A DNA stretch of 64,000 nt from Candidatus Nitrosopumilus sp. (lineage in GTDB: Archaea > Thermoproteota > Nitrososphaeria > Nitrososphaerales > Nitrosopumilaceae). The stretch lies in contig JAPFQF010000052.1 of assembly GCA_029255365.1 (NCBI GenBank), positions 100,906 to 164,905 of the forward strand, in the 5' to 3' direction. A model generated the notes under the pieces. That model searched no databases. It saw only the letters and a list, made by a program, of their open reading frames with translations, and was not told where the DNA came from. Positions within the stretch are counted from its first letter, which is position 1. Each line of letters opens with the position of its first letter. Shown here piece by piece: positions 8,876 to 18,578 of the stretch. A program made the translations under genes and the position numbers.

Positions 8876-10622
8876 CTGATTTTGCTAAATTTCTAGGATA
8901 ATCTGGGTCTGTGTCTTTCTCAAGAGCTGCATAGTATGATAATAACTGAATTGGAATTATTTCTGAAACTGGATACAACACCTGATCTATTTTTGGCATT
9001 TCTATCCAATAATCATAGACATCGCTTTCTATGTCTGAAACTCCGATAATTTTTGCTTCACGAGCTTTGATTTCTCTTGCACTAGTTAACGTGTCTAAAT
9101 ATGTGGAATCATTCGGATTAATTATTATAACAAACACGTTTGAATCCATCAACGCAAGAGGCCCATGTTTTAATTCTCCGCCTGGAATCCCTTCAGCATG
9201 AATGTATGTCAACTCTTTTAATTTCAAGGCTGCCTCTTTCGCAATTGGATAATTGATACCCCTTCCAAGCACATAGATGTCTGAGATATTTTTTATCACT
9301 TTTGCAATTTTTTTAATCTCGGTTGGATTTTCTAATATTTTTAAAATTGATTCGGCAAACCTTTCAAAATTGATTGTTATTTTATCATCACTCAATTTCT
9401 GTACAATTTTGTAGAGCACTACTAGTTGCGATGTGAAACTTTTTGTTGCAGCAACTCCAATCTCTGGCCCACAATTCATCCCTATCACCACATCTGCCTC
9501 ACGCGCCAGTGAGGATGTCAGTAGATTGACAATGGCTACAATCTTGCAATTTACTTGTTTCCCAATTCTCACTGCGTCTAAAACATCTGCACTTTCCCCA
9601 CTTTGAGATATTGCAATTATGACCGAATTCTCTTCTATGCTGCCTGGTGAAAATTGCAGTTCGCTTGCCATTATTGGCTCAGCTCTGATTTTGACATATT
9701 TTGAGAATATTTGCTTTGCGATAAGCGCAGAATTGTAACTTGTTCCACTGCCTGTAACATAGATATTTTTTGCATGTTTGATGTAATCTGCTGTTTTTTC
9801 AATTGCCTCTTGCGTTTTCTCTCCTGCTTTCAATATCGTTTCATGTTGTTCGTAAATTTCTTTTAATGTAAAATGTGCATAATCTCCTTTGTATACGTCT
9901 CCGAATTCTTTGGATACTTTTGTAGCTGCATATTTTACATGTTCTCCGTTAAAATCTAAAATCTGCAGTTTACCTCCCTCCAAAATTACAAAATTCCCGT
10001 TTTCCAAATAAATTGCATTGTCCGTATATTCAATGAATCCCAACACATCACTTGATAGAAAGAAATCGTCGTGTCCTACCCCTATGATTAATGGTTCGTG
10101 GAACTTTGCTGCAGCTAATTGACCATTTTCAAACATTGCAACAAATGCATAATGTCCTTTAATTTCTGAAACTGTTTTCAAAATTGTTTCTTTGACATCT
10201 CTTGTTTTTTCATAGTGTTTTTGAAGTAAATTGGCAATAATTTCACTGTCTGTTTCACTTTTAAAATTATAGCCTTCACCTTCTAATTGTTTTTTTAATT
10301 CCTCGAAATTTTCTATTATTCCATTATGTACAATTGCAATTTTTCCTGAATCACTTGGATGGGGATGTGCGTTCAACTCTGTAACTTTTCCATGAGTTGC
10401 CCATCTGGTATGCCCGATGCCAATTTTTCCTGGAAGTGTATCTAAATGAATTTTTGAATTAACTTCGTTAACTTTTCCAATTCCTTTTTTTAATTCAATC
10501 TTGTTGTTTGATTCTGTTGCAACTCCTACACTGTCGTATCCACGATACTCCATTCTCTTTAACCCCTTTACTATGATGGGTGCTGCAGAATTCTTTCCGT
10601 AGTAACCGATAATTGAACACAT
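8862..10622 (-). CDS. glmS: Glutamine-fructose-6-phosphate aminotransferase (isomerizing)
   Basis: MCSIIGYYGK, GHTRWATHG, SGSGTSYNSALIA, AISQSGESADVLDA, GGELKHGPLALMD, C-terminal LAKSVTVK. Confidence 0.97.
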   Translation of the reverse strand: MCSIIGYYGKNSAAPIIVKGLKRMEYRGYDSVGVATESNNKIELKKGIGKVNEVNSKIHLDTLPGKIGIGHTRWATHGKVTELNAHPHPSDSGKIAIVHNGIIENFEELKKQLEGEGYNFKSETDSEIIANLLQKHYEKTRDVKETILKTVSEIKGHYAFVAMFENGQLAAAKFHEPLIIGVGHDDFFLSSDVLGFIEYTDNAIYLENGNFVILEGGKLQILDFNGEHVKYAATKVSKEFGDVYKGDYAHFTLKEIYEQHETILKAGEKTQEAIEKTADYIKHAKNIYVTGSGTSYNSALIAKQIFSKYVKIRAEPIMASELQFSPGSIEENSVIIAISQSGESADVLDAVRIGKQVNCKIVAIVNLLTSSLAREADVVIGMNCGPEIGVAATKSFTSQLVVLYKIVQKLSDDKITINFERFAESILKILENPTEIKKIAKVIKNISDIYVLGRGINYPIAKEAALKLKELTYIHAEGIPGGELKHGPLALMDSNVFVIIINPNDSTYLDTLTSAREIKAREAKIIGVSDIESDVYDYWIEMPKIDQVLYPVSEIIPIQLLSYYAALEKDTDPDYPRNLAKSVTVK

Positions 10623-10674
10623 TATGACTCTTCTTGATAATTGGGGTTATTTACTGATACGCTTATTTTTTTGA

Positions 10675-11265
10675 TTATTCTGTTGAAGAACTTTTGTCTT
10701 TTGGACCTTCAGTAGCCTCAGTCGTTCCTTCAGTAACGGCCTCTACTTTTGGTTCCTTCTTCTTTGTTTTTTCTAACATTTCTGGAATTTTTGACTCTGG
10801 TGTAAAATGAACACTATTTTCTTCTTCAACAGTAACAGTATAGGAAGGAATGTTGATTTTTCTGTCACCAATCATTATGTGACCGTGAATTACTGCTTGT
10901 CTTGCTTGGTATGGTGTTTTGAATCCAAGTTTGTTTGAAACTATGGTTTGTAATCTTCGTGAAAGTAAATCATCTGCCTTTAGGTTAAGTACATCATCTA
11001 ACGTTGCATCGCCCGTTACTAATCCAATTCTTGCAAGGGATTTCATTAGGATTGGCTCCTTCTCTACTCTGATTTCTTGTCTTAATGCAAGTAGCGATCT
11101 AGCTTGATGTCTTACACGTGATAATTCTGTATGTGCTTTCCATAATTCTCTTTTGGTTCTTAATCCGAATGTTCCGAGAGTTTTCAACTCTTCCATTTTT
11201 AATTCGTAATTGAGTGGCCTCTTTGGTTTTCTCCATGCTTTACGTGGATATTTAGGATCTCCCAT
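10675..11265 (-). CDS. rps4: 30S ribosomal protein S4
   Basis: S4 domain LSRRLQTIVSNKLGFKTPYQARQAVIHGHIMIGDRKINIPSYTV. Confidence 0.95.
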   Translation of the reverse strand: MGDPKYPRKAWRKPKRPLNYELKMEELKTLGTFGLRTKRELWKAHTELSRVRHQARSLLALRQEIRVEKEPILMKSLARIGLVTGDATLDDVLNLKADDLLSRRLQTIVSNKLGFKTPYQARQAVIHGHIMIGDRKINIPSYTVTVEEENSVHFTPESKIPEMLEKTKKKEPKVEAVTEGTTEATEGPKDKSSSTE

Positions 11266-11274
11266 TCATAACAC

Positions 11275-11847
11275 CTATTTTTTTTTCTCCGCTGGTTTTG
11301 CTGCCGCTGGTTTTGCTGCTGCCGCTGCCGCCGCTGGGGCTGCCGCTGGAGCTGCTGCCGCTGGAGCACCTGCTCCCCCTTTCTTAACCGGAGCTGCCAT
11401 TCCACCTTTTGCGACACCTACTGCTCCGCCTTTTCTACCTGAAGTTCTAGTTCTCTGGCCTCTTACTTTAAGACCGCTTAAATGACGATAACCTCTCCAA
11501 CTTACAACAACTCTTTCTCTTTCAATGTCGTTTCTTAATGTAAATGGAATATCTGATGTTAACAAATGCAAATCTGCTCCCGTTTCAATATCTTTCCTTC
11601 TGTTTAGGAACCATATTGGAACATTGCTTGCGATAGGATCTAGGATTAATTTCTCAATTGCTTGAACGTTTTCATCTGTAAGATTACCGATGTTGGAATT
11701 TGGTTTTATTTTTAAAATATCGAGAATAGCTGTTGCAAAGTTAAAGCCAAGACCCTTTATCTGAGTTAATCCGATAACCATTTTCTTCTCTCCACGGATA
11801 TCGTTTCCTACAATTCTGACAATGTGTCTATATTCTTGTGCGCTCAA
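11275..11847 (-). CDS. rps13: 30S ribosomal protein S13 with Ala/Pro/Lys-rich C-terminal tail
   Basis: [29 protein letters not shown]...[26 protein letters not shown], then [31 protein letters not shown]. Confidence 0.95.
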   Translation of the reverse strand: MSAQEYRHIVRIVGNDIRGEKKMVIGLTQIKGLGFNFATAILDILKIKPNSNIGNLTDENVQAIEKLILDPIASNVPIWFLNRRKDIETGADLHLLTSDIPFTLRNDIERERVVVSWRGYRHLSGLKVRGQRTRTSGRKGGAVGVAKGGMAAPVKKGGAGAPAAAAPAAAPAAAAAAAKPAAAKPAEKKK

Positions 11848-12213
11848 GTATTCAAAAATTCACAGAATCCCCGATAAAAACCATGCTAGGCATAAAATTA
11901 GATGATTTTTGAAATGTGGTATAATTGAGATTTTACGATCATGCCTGATCCTGCTACTTTTTTTTTGAATTTGATTATCTAAAATCCTCATCACTAGTCC
12001 AGTCATTACCCTGAACATTCCATAGATTGCATTTGCAGCATTTTTTGACTCCTCTTTGGGCGTCAATATCCACACAAAAGCAGTGTATTCCTTTCCCTGA
12101 CTGGTCCTTGCTGCAGAGCTTTTGCATGGTTTTTGGGAATACCTTTTTCTTAATTATCTTATTGGAATGATATATTCAAAAAGTTATAACTTTCAAATCT
12201 TTTCCACTTTATT

Positions 12214-12525
12214 ATGAGTGACGCATTTGATCGTGAAAAAATTGTAGAATGTATGTTTGATCCAACCACTTCTTCAATTTTAGCAGAATTTGAGGATGGG
12301 GAGAAAGAATGTTCATTTTTGGCAGAACGATCATCAGTCTCCGAATCTGAGGTTATTGAAAGATTATCTTATCTGATTGAACATGGATTTATCTCAAAAT
12401 ATTCAGATGATGGAAAATGTGCTCTAACTGCAAATTCTGAGAAGCTTGCAAGCATAATGGAAAATAGTGATAATTTCGATGCAGCTATTAGCGGATTAGA
12501 GAAAATGGATAGTTACCTAAACTGA
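12214..12525 (+). CDS. Small winged-helix-like hypothetical protein
   Basis: 103 aa; CSFLAERSSVSESEVIERLSYLIEHGFISKYSDDGKCALTANSEKL resembles an ArsR-like wHTH. Confidence 0.55.
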   Translation: MSDAFDREKIVECMFDPTTSSILAEFEDGEKECSFLAERSSVSESEVIERLSYLIEHGFISKYSDDGKCALTANSEKLASIMENSDNFDAAISGLEKMDSYLN

Positions 12526-13023
12526 TCTGTTTCTATTTTTAATTCCCATTATCCCAACGGCAGATATTCCTACCATTCCTACGATAAGGACACCAAATGA
12601 GATTGCTGACAGAATGAATTTTTTATCTGCATCAGGAAGCGGTCCAATTGCACCTGCCACATAAATCCCGCTGTCTGTGGAACTTTCAATAACTAACTGA
12701 TAAGTTCCAGATTCAAACACATCAAATTCTTTTTCAAATGATTCTTCATTTATTTTTTCAGAAATAATTTCAATATTTGAAGGATCTAATATCTTTGCAT
12801 GTATTGCATTTTCTTGGAATTCCATTATTTGAACCGCAAAAACCCCGACAGGCGATTTTTCTTTATCGATATCGACTGAAGTGATTAATGATTCACTCGA
12901 ATTGACTTTCCCACTCCCTTGACTAATTCCCTCCAATGTTACTTGATTTTCAACCACTGACACTGATAATCCTGCAACAATCAACAATCCAAAAATTATA
13001 ATAATTAATCCTGATTTTTGCAC
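12517..13023 (-). CDS. Hypothetical membrane protein with extracytoplasmic domain
   Basis: N-terminal and C-terminal hydrophobic helices (IIIIFGLLIVAGLSV; FILSAISFGVLIVGMVGISAVGIMGI). Confidence 0.6.
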   Translation of the reverse strand: MQKSGLIIIIFGLLIVAGLSVSVVENQVTLEGISQGSGKVNSSESLITSVDIDKEKSPVGVFAVQIMEFQENAIHAKILDPSNIEIISEKINEESFEKEFDVFESGTYQLVIESSTDSGIYVAGAIGPLPDADKKFILSAISFGVLIVGMVGISAVGIMGIKNRNRSV

Positions 13024-13086
13024 AGATTTAGGCTGATTATCTTCTCAGTTTAAACCTAATTTTTTTGAAATTTGTCAGCCTTTTGC

Positions 13087-13124
13087 AAAAAGTTAGATTG
13101 GGCTAAAAAAGTTAGCTTAGGGTA
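13087..13124 (+). repeat. Abutting 19-bp imperfect tandem repeat, candidate operator
   Basis: AAAAAGTTAGATTGGGCTA (13087-13105) then AAAAAGTTAGCTTAGGGTA (13106-13124); 16/19 positions identical by eye. Confidence 0.75.
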
Positions 13125-13138
13125 AATTTAAATAAAGA
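13125..13138 (+). promoter_or_regulatory. Candidate TATA box for the MCO-ZIP transcription unit
   Basis: AATTTAAATAAAG about 25 bp upstream of the TTG start at 13160, consistent with leaderless archaeal transcription. Confidence 0.5.
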
Positions 13139-13159
13139 TTTTCGTATTTTTCAAATATC

Positions 13160-14212
13160 TTGCAAACCCATCGCTCTGCTCTTATGATTTTATCCCTTTC
13201 AATTCTGATAGGGCTTTCAGTAGTGGTGTTTTTGACAACTTTTTCTGATGCCCAATCTGAATCTAAAACATTCGTTACTCACTCAGGGGCTATAGTAACA
13301 ACAACTGGCGAAATTTTAGATCCGCTATATGCTGTATCGACTGTAGATTTTGATCCAATGGGATATCTGAGGGATTTCAACTATGGGCAAGTTTCACAAT
13401 TGTCTGACGGCACTACTCTTAGAGAATTTACAATAATTGCTGAAGATGATAAAATAATGGAAGTTTCTCCTGGGATATTCTATAACGTTTGGACCTTTAA
13501 TGGAACCGTCCCAGGTCCTACTATCAGGGCAACAGAAGGGGATTTACTTCGTATCAGTTTCATCAATAATGGCTCTAAAGAACACACCATACATTTTCAT
13601 GGAATTCATCCGGCTGAAATGGACGGTGTCTTTGAACCCGTTGGAGGCAACGGAGGACGATTTGTATATGAATTTGAAGCCGGACCTGTTGGCGTTCACC
13701 CATACCATTGCCATGTGATGCCGCTTGAAGAACACATTGTTCATGGCCTCTACGGTGTCTTCATAGTTGATCCGAAAGAAGAACGCCCAATAGCTGATGA
13801 AATGGTGATGGTTCTAAATGGGTTGGATACCGATTTTGATACCGAAAATAATTTTTATGCTGCAAACACTATCCCGTTTTATTACCAACACCACCCTATC
13901 CAGATTAAAACCAACGAATTAATTCGAATCTATGTTGTCAATATGGTTGAGTTTGATCCTATCAACAATTTCCACCTGCATGGAAATTTGTACAAATACT
14001 ATCCAACGGGGACTGATCTTGTACCGTCATTTTACACTGATATGATTACTTTGTCACAAACTGAGCGCGGAATAATGGAATTTCAGTATGAATATCCTGG
14101 GAAATATCTCTTTCATGCTCATAAGGTTGAATTCTCAGAAAAAGGCTGGGTTGGAATCTTTCTCGTAAATGACAATGATGAAAAAAATACGGAATTAGAC
14201 TATGGAAATTAG
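13160..14212 (+). CDS. Two-domain multicopper oxidase, secreted
   Basis: Signal-like N-terminus; HTIHFHGIHP, HPYHCHVMPLEEHI (T1 ligands in domain 1), NNFHLHGNLY, KYLFHAHKVEF. TTG start. Confidence 0.9.
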   Translation: MQTHRSALMILSLSILIGLSVVVFLTTFSDAQSESKTFVTHSGAIVTTTGEILDPLYAVSTVDFDPMGYLRDFNYGQVSQLSDGTTLREFTIIAEDDKIMEVSPGIFYNVWTFNGTVPGPTIRATEGDLLRISFINNGSKEHTIHFHGIHPAEMDGVFEPVGGNGGRFVYEFEAGPVGVHPYHCHVMPLEEHIVHGLYGVFIVDPKEERPIADEMVMVLNGLDTDFDTENNFYAANTIPFYYQHHPIQIKTNELIRIYVVNMVEFDPINNFHLHGNLYKYYPTGTDLVPSFYTDMITLSQTERGIMEFQYEYPGKYLFHAHKVEFSEKGWVGIFLVNDNDEKNTELDYGN

Positions 14213-15380
14213 TAACAAATCGTCAAAAATCAAACTAATAACAAGTGGTATAATTCCATTTTTATTTCTGATTATATTGATGGCATACATTTTTGGTCCT
14301 GGTTCTGACCTGTTAGATTTAGGCATCCCACTCCCTGAAATAACTATTGAAAAAGTTGATTTTATGAATTCTGAAATTCAAGTTACTGTCAGAAACACTG
14401 GTCCCATATCAGTCGAAGTTGCAATGGCAGACATTAATGATAGAATACAACCTGCAGCAGTTGAACCTGACAAATATTTGAATCGGTATGAAACAGCTCT
14501 GGTTAGAATTCCATTTGAATGGAATGAAGCAGAGCCATATAGAATTGGAATTACTATTGAAGATGGAACTAGATTTGAAAAAGAAATTGAAGCTGCAGCT
14601 CCTGCTATAAAACCTAGTCTGGAATTGGCATGGTTCTTTGCAATTATTGGAACCTATGTTGGAATCATTCCTGTAATGATTGGATTGTTGTGGCTTCCAT
14701 TTATTAAAAGAATTAGTAAGCAAAAATATCATTTCTTTTTGGCACTGACTGTTGGACTCTTGTTGTTTTTGGGTATAGATGCTGTTGAGGAAGCATTAGA
14801 AGTTTCTAAAGAAAATCTTGCAGATGTCTTCAATGGAGGATTACTAGTTGCTACAGTTACCATACTTTCTTTTCTTGGATTATACTATGCCGGTGAAAAA
14901 TTATTAAAAACAACACAGTCATCTAGACTTACAAAACCTGTTGCTATTGCATTGATGATTTCGGTAGGAATTGGACTACATAACTTTGGTGAAGGACTTG
15001 CAATTGGTGCAGCTGTAGGGATGGGATCTATTGCGTTTAGTACCTTTTTGATTATAGGCTTTGCCTTGCATAATACTACAGAAGGAATTGCAATTGCAGC
15101 ACCCATGTCTAGAGAGAGGAAAGTGATTGGAAAACTAGCATTAATGGGACTGATAGCAGGCTCTCCTGCTATTTTTGGTGCCTGGATAGGTGGATTTGCA
15201 TACTCACCATTTTCTTCTGTAATATTCCTCTCAATTGGAGCAGGTGCAATATTTCAAGTAATTATTATCATATTGAATATGATACGAGTAGAATGTAACA
15301 ATAATCTGTCAAATGCATCTGTAGTATCTGGCATATCTGTAGGACTGGTTGTAATGTATCTAACTGGAATTCTAATTTAG
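14202..15380 (+). CDS. ZIP-family metal transporter with N-terminal extracytoplasmic domain
   Basis: GIGLHNFGEGLAIGAA and IGFALHNTTEGIAIAAP ZIP motifs; residues ~45-140 form a beta-rich domain between an N-terminal TM and the ZIP core. Overlaps the MCO gene by 11 bp. Confidence 0.88.
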   Translation: MEISNKSSKIKLITSGIIPFLFLIILMAYIFGPGSDLLDLGIPLPEITIEKVDFMNSEIQVTVRNTGPISVEVAMADINDRIQPAAVEPDKYLNRYETALVRIPFEWNEAEPYRIGITIEDGTRFEKEIEAAAPAIKPSLELAWFFAIIGTYVGIIPVMIGLLWLPFIKRISKQKYHFFLALTVGLLLFLGIDAVEEALEVSKENLADVFNGGLLVATVTILSFLGLYYAGEKLLKTTQSSRLTKPVAIALMISVGIGLHNFGEGLAIGAAVGMGSIAFSTFLIIGFALHNTTEGIAIAAPMSRERKVIGKLALMGLIAGSPAIFGAWIGGFAYSPFSSVIFLSIGAGAIFQVIIIILNMIRVECNNNLSNASVVSGISVGLVVMYLTGILI

Positions 15381-16729
15381 ATAGGTTCTGGATGTATTGT
15401 AATAACTGAATTTTTAATTTCTGCTCTGATGATATGTTCAATTTCTGATGTCAAATCATGAACTTTTTCTATTGACAAATCCTTGTTAAATGAACAATCA
15501 ATATCTATCTTGAGAATATTCTCAAACTTTAAAGATAATATTCGACCAATTTTTTTGATATCTGGATATTTTTCTAATATTGTCTTGATTTTTTCTTCTG
15601 TTTCTATATCTTCTATATTGAAATTTTCTGGAACCGTAACAAATGGTTCTAGATGAATTGTGGCATGTGTGATGTCTGGAATCTGCTCCTGAATTTTCTG
15701 TTCAACGATTTCAGAAATTTTATGGGCTGTTTCTAAATTAATTTCTCTATCTACCATCACATGCAAATTAGAATATGTTTTTCCTTTTGTTTTGTGCGTG
15801 ATGACGTTGTGAACCCCTTTGACCCCCTCCACACCTTTTGCTATTTCTGAGATTTTTGCATCCAACGGCACATCTTTCCAATTTGGTTCAAAATGTATTG
15901 TTGTTGAAGCGCTTGGTATTTTCTTTTTGATATTCCTCTCTACACTGTCACTAATTTCATGTGCTTTTTCAAAACTTGTGTCACCTCTCAATGAGATTGT
16001 AACATCTGCAAAAATTATATCGCCTGATCTTCGCATGAGTACTTGTCCTACATCGATAACTCCTTCTGATAAAATTGAAATTTCTTTAACCTTCTTTACA
16101 AGTTCTGGTGATATTACATCAGTCAAATCCAGTGCTGTTTTGTATACCAATTTCACACTTAGCGCTGCTAACAATACGCCTAAAATTAGTGCTGCGACAA
16201 AGTCTCCAAAATACAATCCATATGATACTAGGACAATTCCGACTATTGCAACTACTGTGGAGCCAAGATCCATAAATGCATGATAGAAATCTGCTTTCAG
16301 AGTTGCACCGCCAATTTTTTTAATAGATCTTCTTAAAAGAATAATTCTAAAAAAGTCAATTCCAATTGTGTATAGCCCAGCGATTATTGCAAACAATCCT
16401 GGCAAGACACTTGGTGGTGGACTTTGTAATCTGTTGATGGATTCGTAGATAAAAAAACAAGCGATTAGAAAAATCGCTATTCCTCCAATTAATCCACCTA
16501 ATGATTCAATTTTTCCATGTCCGTACGTGTGCTCTGCATCTGGTGGTCTGATTGCTAATCTTGCTGCTAAAAGTAAAACTAGAGTTACAACACTGTCTAA
16601 CAATGCATGAATACTGTCAGTGATGAGTGCTAGACTGTTTGAGATTAAGCCAAAAATTAATTCAACTAAAAATGCTGAAAATATGGCTAAAAGTGAAATC
16701 TGTAAAACTTTGGTCCTTTGAACAAACAT
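15377..16729 (-). CDS. Cation diffusion facilitator (CDF) transporter
   Basis: SLALITDSIHALLDSVVTLVLLLAARLA...PDAEHTYGHGKIESLGGL...KADFYHAFMDLGSTV plus multiple C-terminal CDF domains. Confidence 0.92.
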   Translation of the reverse strand: MFVQRTKVLQISLLAIFSAFLVELIFGLISNSLALITDSIHALLDSVVTLVLLLAARLAIRPPDAEHTYGHGKIESLGGLIGGIAIFLIACFFIYESINRLQSPPPSVLPGLFAIIAGLYTIGIDFFRIILLRRSIKKIGGATLKADFYHAFMDLGSTVVAIVGIVLVSYGLYFGDFVAALILGVLLAALSVKLVYKTALDLTDVISPELVKKVKEISILSEGVIDVGQVLMRRSGDIIFADVTISLRGDTSFEKAHEISDSVERNIKKKIPSASTTIHFEPNWKDVPLDAKISEIAKGVEGVKGVHNVITHKTKGKTYSNLHVMVDREINLETAHKISEIVEQKIQEQIPDITHATIHLEPFVTVPENFNIEDIETEEKIKTILEKYPDIKKIGRILSLKFENILKIDIDCSFNKDLSIEKVHDLTSEIEHIIRAEIKNSVITIHPEPI

Positions 16730-16808
16730 TTTCCTCCTTTTTGATAATTTAATCCCGTATTACAGTTTTCTAAGAAGAAATGATGCGACAACATTATCTG
16801 TGAGATAA

Positions 16809-17169
16809 ATGGATTTTAGGTATATGTTGGATTGGAAATGTCTTGCTTTAGTGGCAACTTTTTCAATAATATTGCTAATTCCAATTATTGATGCTGAGGC
16901 GTCAAGTAATCCAAACCTGTTTGTCTCTGCCGAAAATTCACAATTTGACAATCATTTTTCTGGTTCTATGGTAATTGAAGTTGTAATCAATGATTCTAAT
17001 CTACATGATACTGATGAGGGGAAAGGGGAACCAGATGTGACAATTAATGGAAAATCCTTGCGAATGGTTCAAAAATAATGCAAAATGGTGGGCAAATAAC
17101 CAAATCACTGATGAAGACTTTGTAAAATCAATTCAATACTTGGTAAAAAAAGGCATCCTTAGAATATAA
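16809..17169 (+). pseudogene. Remnant of a thaumarchaeal S-layer-like secreted protein, frameshifted or internally deleted
   Basis: Frame A: signal-like N-terminus then VINDSNLHDTDEGKGEPDVTINGKSLRMVQK*. Continues in another frame: ENPCEWFKNNAKWWANNQITDEDFVKSIQYLVKKGILRI* ending 17169. Confidence 0.65.
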
Positions 17170-17223
17170 TCTGGTCAATTTTTGTTTCGTTGAAAATATA
17201 AATACCTCCAGCCATGAGTCAAA

Positions 17224-18207
17224 TTGAAAATGAGGCTTGTCGGATTCTTAGCATTTGCTTTGCTGTCTATTTCAATTCTCTCTTACGGTGTTAGTGGTAC
17301 CGCTTTCGCAGCACATCACAGTGATCCTAACCCTGCATTGCCAATATCTTCCAACACTGAAATCTATACAAATGGTGCAGGTGTAACAATTTCTGGCACT
17401 ATCAAAAATTACGATTCTTCATCACTGACTGCCGGTGCAGTTACTTACACAGTCGTATCCCCCACAGATAGCTTTGTGGCTATTGGACAACTGATGCCGA
17501 ATTCTGATGGTTCTTTTAAATTTAATTTTATAGCTGGTGGTGTATTATGGAAAACAAATGGTGATTATCCTATTAGTGTAAAATATGGCCCAGATGATTC
17601 TGAAATTACTGTAAAATATGTTGGTGGAGAACAAGTAATCAGTGAACCAGAGCCAACACCTAAACCAGAGCCAACACCTAAACCAGAGCCAACACCTGAA
17701 CCAGAGCCAACACCTGAACCAGAGCCAACACCTGAACCAACACCAGAGCCGGAACCAACATGTGGAGCCGGAACTGCACTGGTCAATGGAATTTGCCAAG
17801 TTGTAAAAACTGAAGAACCAAAAGGTGGCGGTTGCTTAATTGCGACAGCAGCATATGGCTCTGAATTGGCACCACAAGTTCAATTCCTTAGAGAGATTAG
17901 GGACAATACCGTGATGAGTACTTCATCTGGTGCAGCATTTATGTCTGGATTTAACCAATTATACTATTCATTCTCACCAACAATTGCTGACATGGAAAGG
18001 GAAAATCCAATGTTTAAAGAAGCAGTTAGAGCATTTATCACTCCGATGGTTTCAACATTATCCATAATGACTTTGGCTGATGGCGGTTCAGAAGTTGAAG
18101 TTCTAGGGTTGGGAATTTCTGTAATTGCTCTGAACTTGGGAATGTATATTGCAGCACCAGCACTGATTGGATTCAAAGTTAACAAGATTATCAAATCAAG
18201 AAAATAA
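17224..18207 (+). CDS. Secreted protein with PEPTP linker and C-terminal CFI-box-like sorting domain
   Basis: Signal peptide; Ig-like domain; ([12 protein letters not shown])n linker; [28 protein letters not shown]...; C-terminal TM and basic tail. Confidence 0.78.
   Translation: MKMRLVGFLAFALLSISILSYGVSGTAFAAHHSDPNPALPISSNTEIYTNGAGVTISGTIKNYDSSSLTAGAVTYTVVSPTDSFVAIGQLMPNSDGSFKFNFIAGGVLWKTNGDYPISVKYGPDDSEITVKYVGGEQVISEPEPTPKPEPTPKPEPTPEPEPTPEPEPTPEPTPEPEPTCGAGTALVNGICQVVKTEEPKGGGCLIATAAYGSELAPQVQFLREIRDNTVMSTSSGAAFMSGFNQLYYSFSPTIADMERENPMFKEAVRAFITPMVSTLSIMTLADGGSEVEVLGLGISVIALNLGMYIAAPALIGFKVNKIIKSRK
17645..17759 (+). repeat. In-frame PEPTP-encoding repeat
   Basis: CCAGAGCCAACACCTAAA/GAA units in the linker of the 17224-18207 CDS. 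Confidence 0.85.
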
Positions 18208-18254
18208 TCTAGTTTCACTCTAGGTTATTATACTGAAACCCGCTACGATATTTC

Positions 18255-18578
18255 ATGCATATCGAATATGAAGAATTTGAATCCGTTGAAGATCTTCTTA
18301 TGTATATGGCATCAGCAGCCCCGCCAATGAAAAATACAATGCCAATTAATTCTTACAAAGGCAATGTAATGTCATTTATTCCACTTGGTTCTGCCACTGG
18401 AGAAACATATCTTATGCTTTATGCAAAGGGTTCACTTGAATCTGGAATTTATGAATTTGATGTATCATCAAAGTCTTTCAAAAAAGTTGCATCTATAGAG
18501 CGGGCAGACAAAGTCTACTTTATTTCTATAACCCCGATCCGAAACACTATAGCCGATTTTGCTATTGAAAATCTATAG
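18255..18578 (+). CDS. Hypothetical protein
   Basis: 107 aa ORF with coding-like composition between stops of flanking genes. Confidence 0.5.
   Translation: MHIEYEEFESVEDLLMYMASAAPPMKNTMPINSYKGNVMSFIPLGSATGETYLMLYAKGSLESGIYEFDVSSKSFKKVASIERADKVYFISITPIRNTIADFAIENL

Noticed and set aside
11210-11485. Ala/Gly-rich plus-strand ORF
   Set aside because: Complement of the repetitive GCN tail of S13; low-complexity antisense artefact.
11860-12075. 71-aa minus ORF (GTG start) upstream of rps13
   Set aside because: Composition is somewhat coding-like, but there is no recognisable family or convincing start; not supportable without homology search.
17545-17799. Trp/Cys-rich minus ORF
   Set aside because: Antisense frame of the PEPTP repeat linker.
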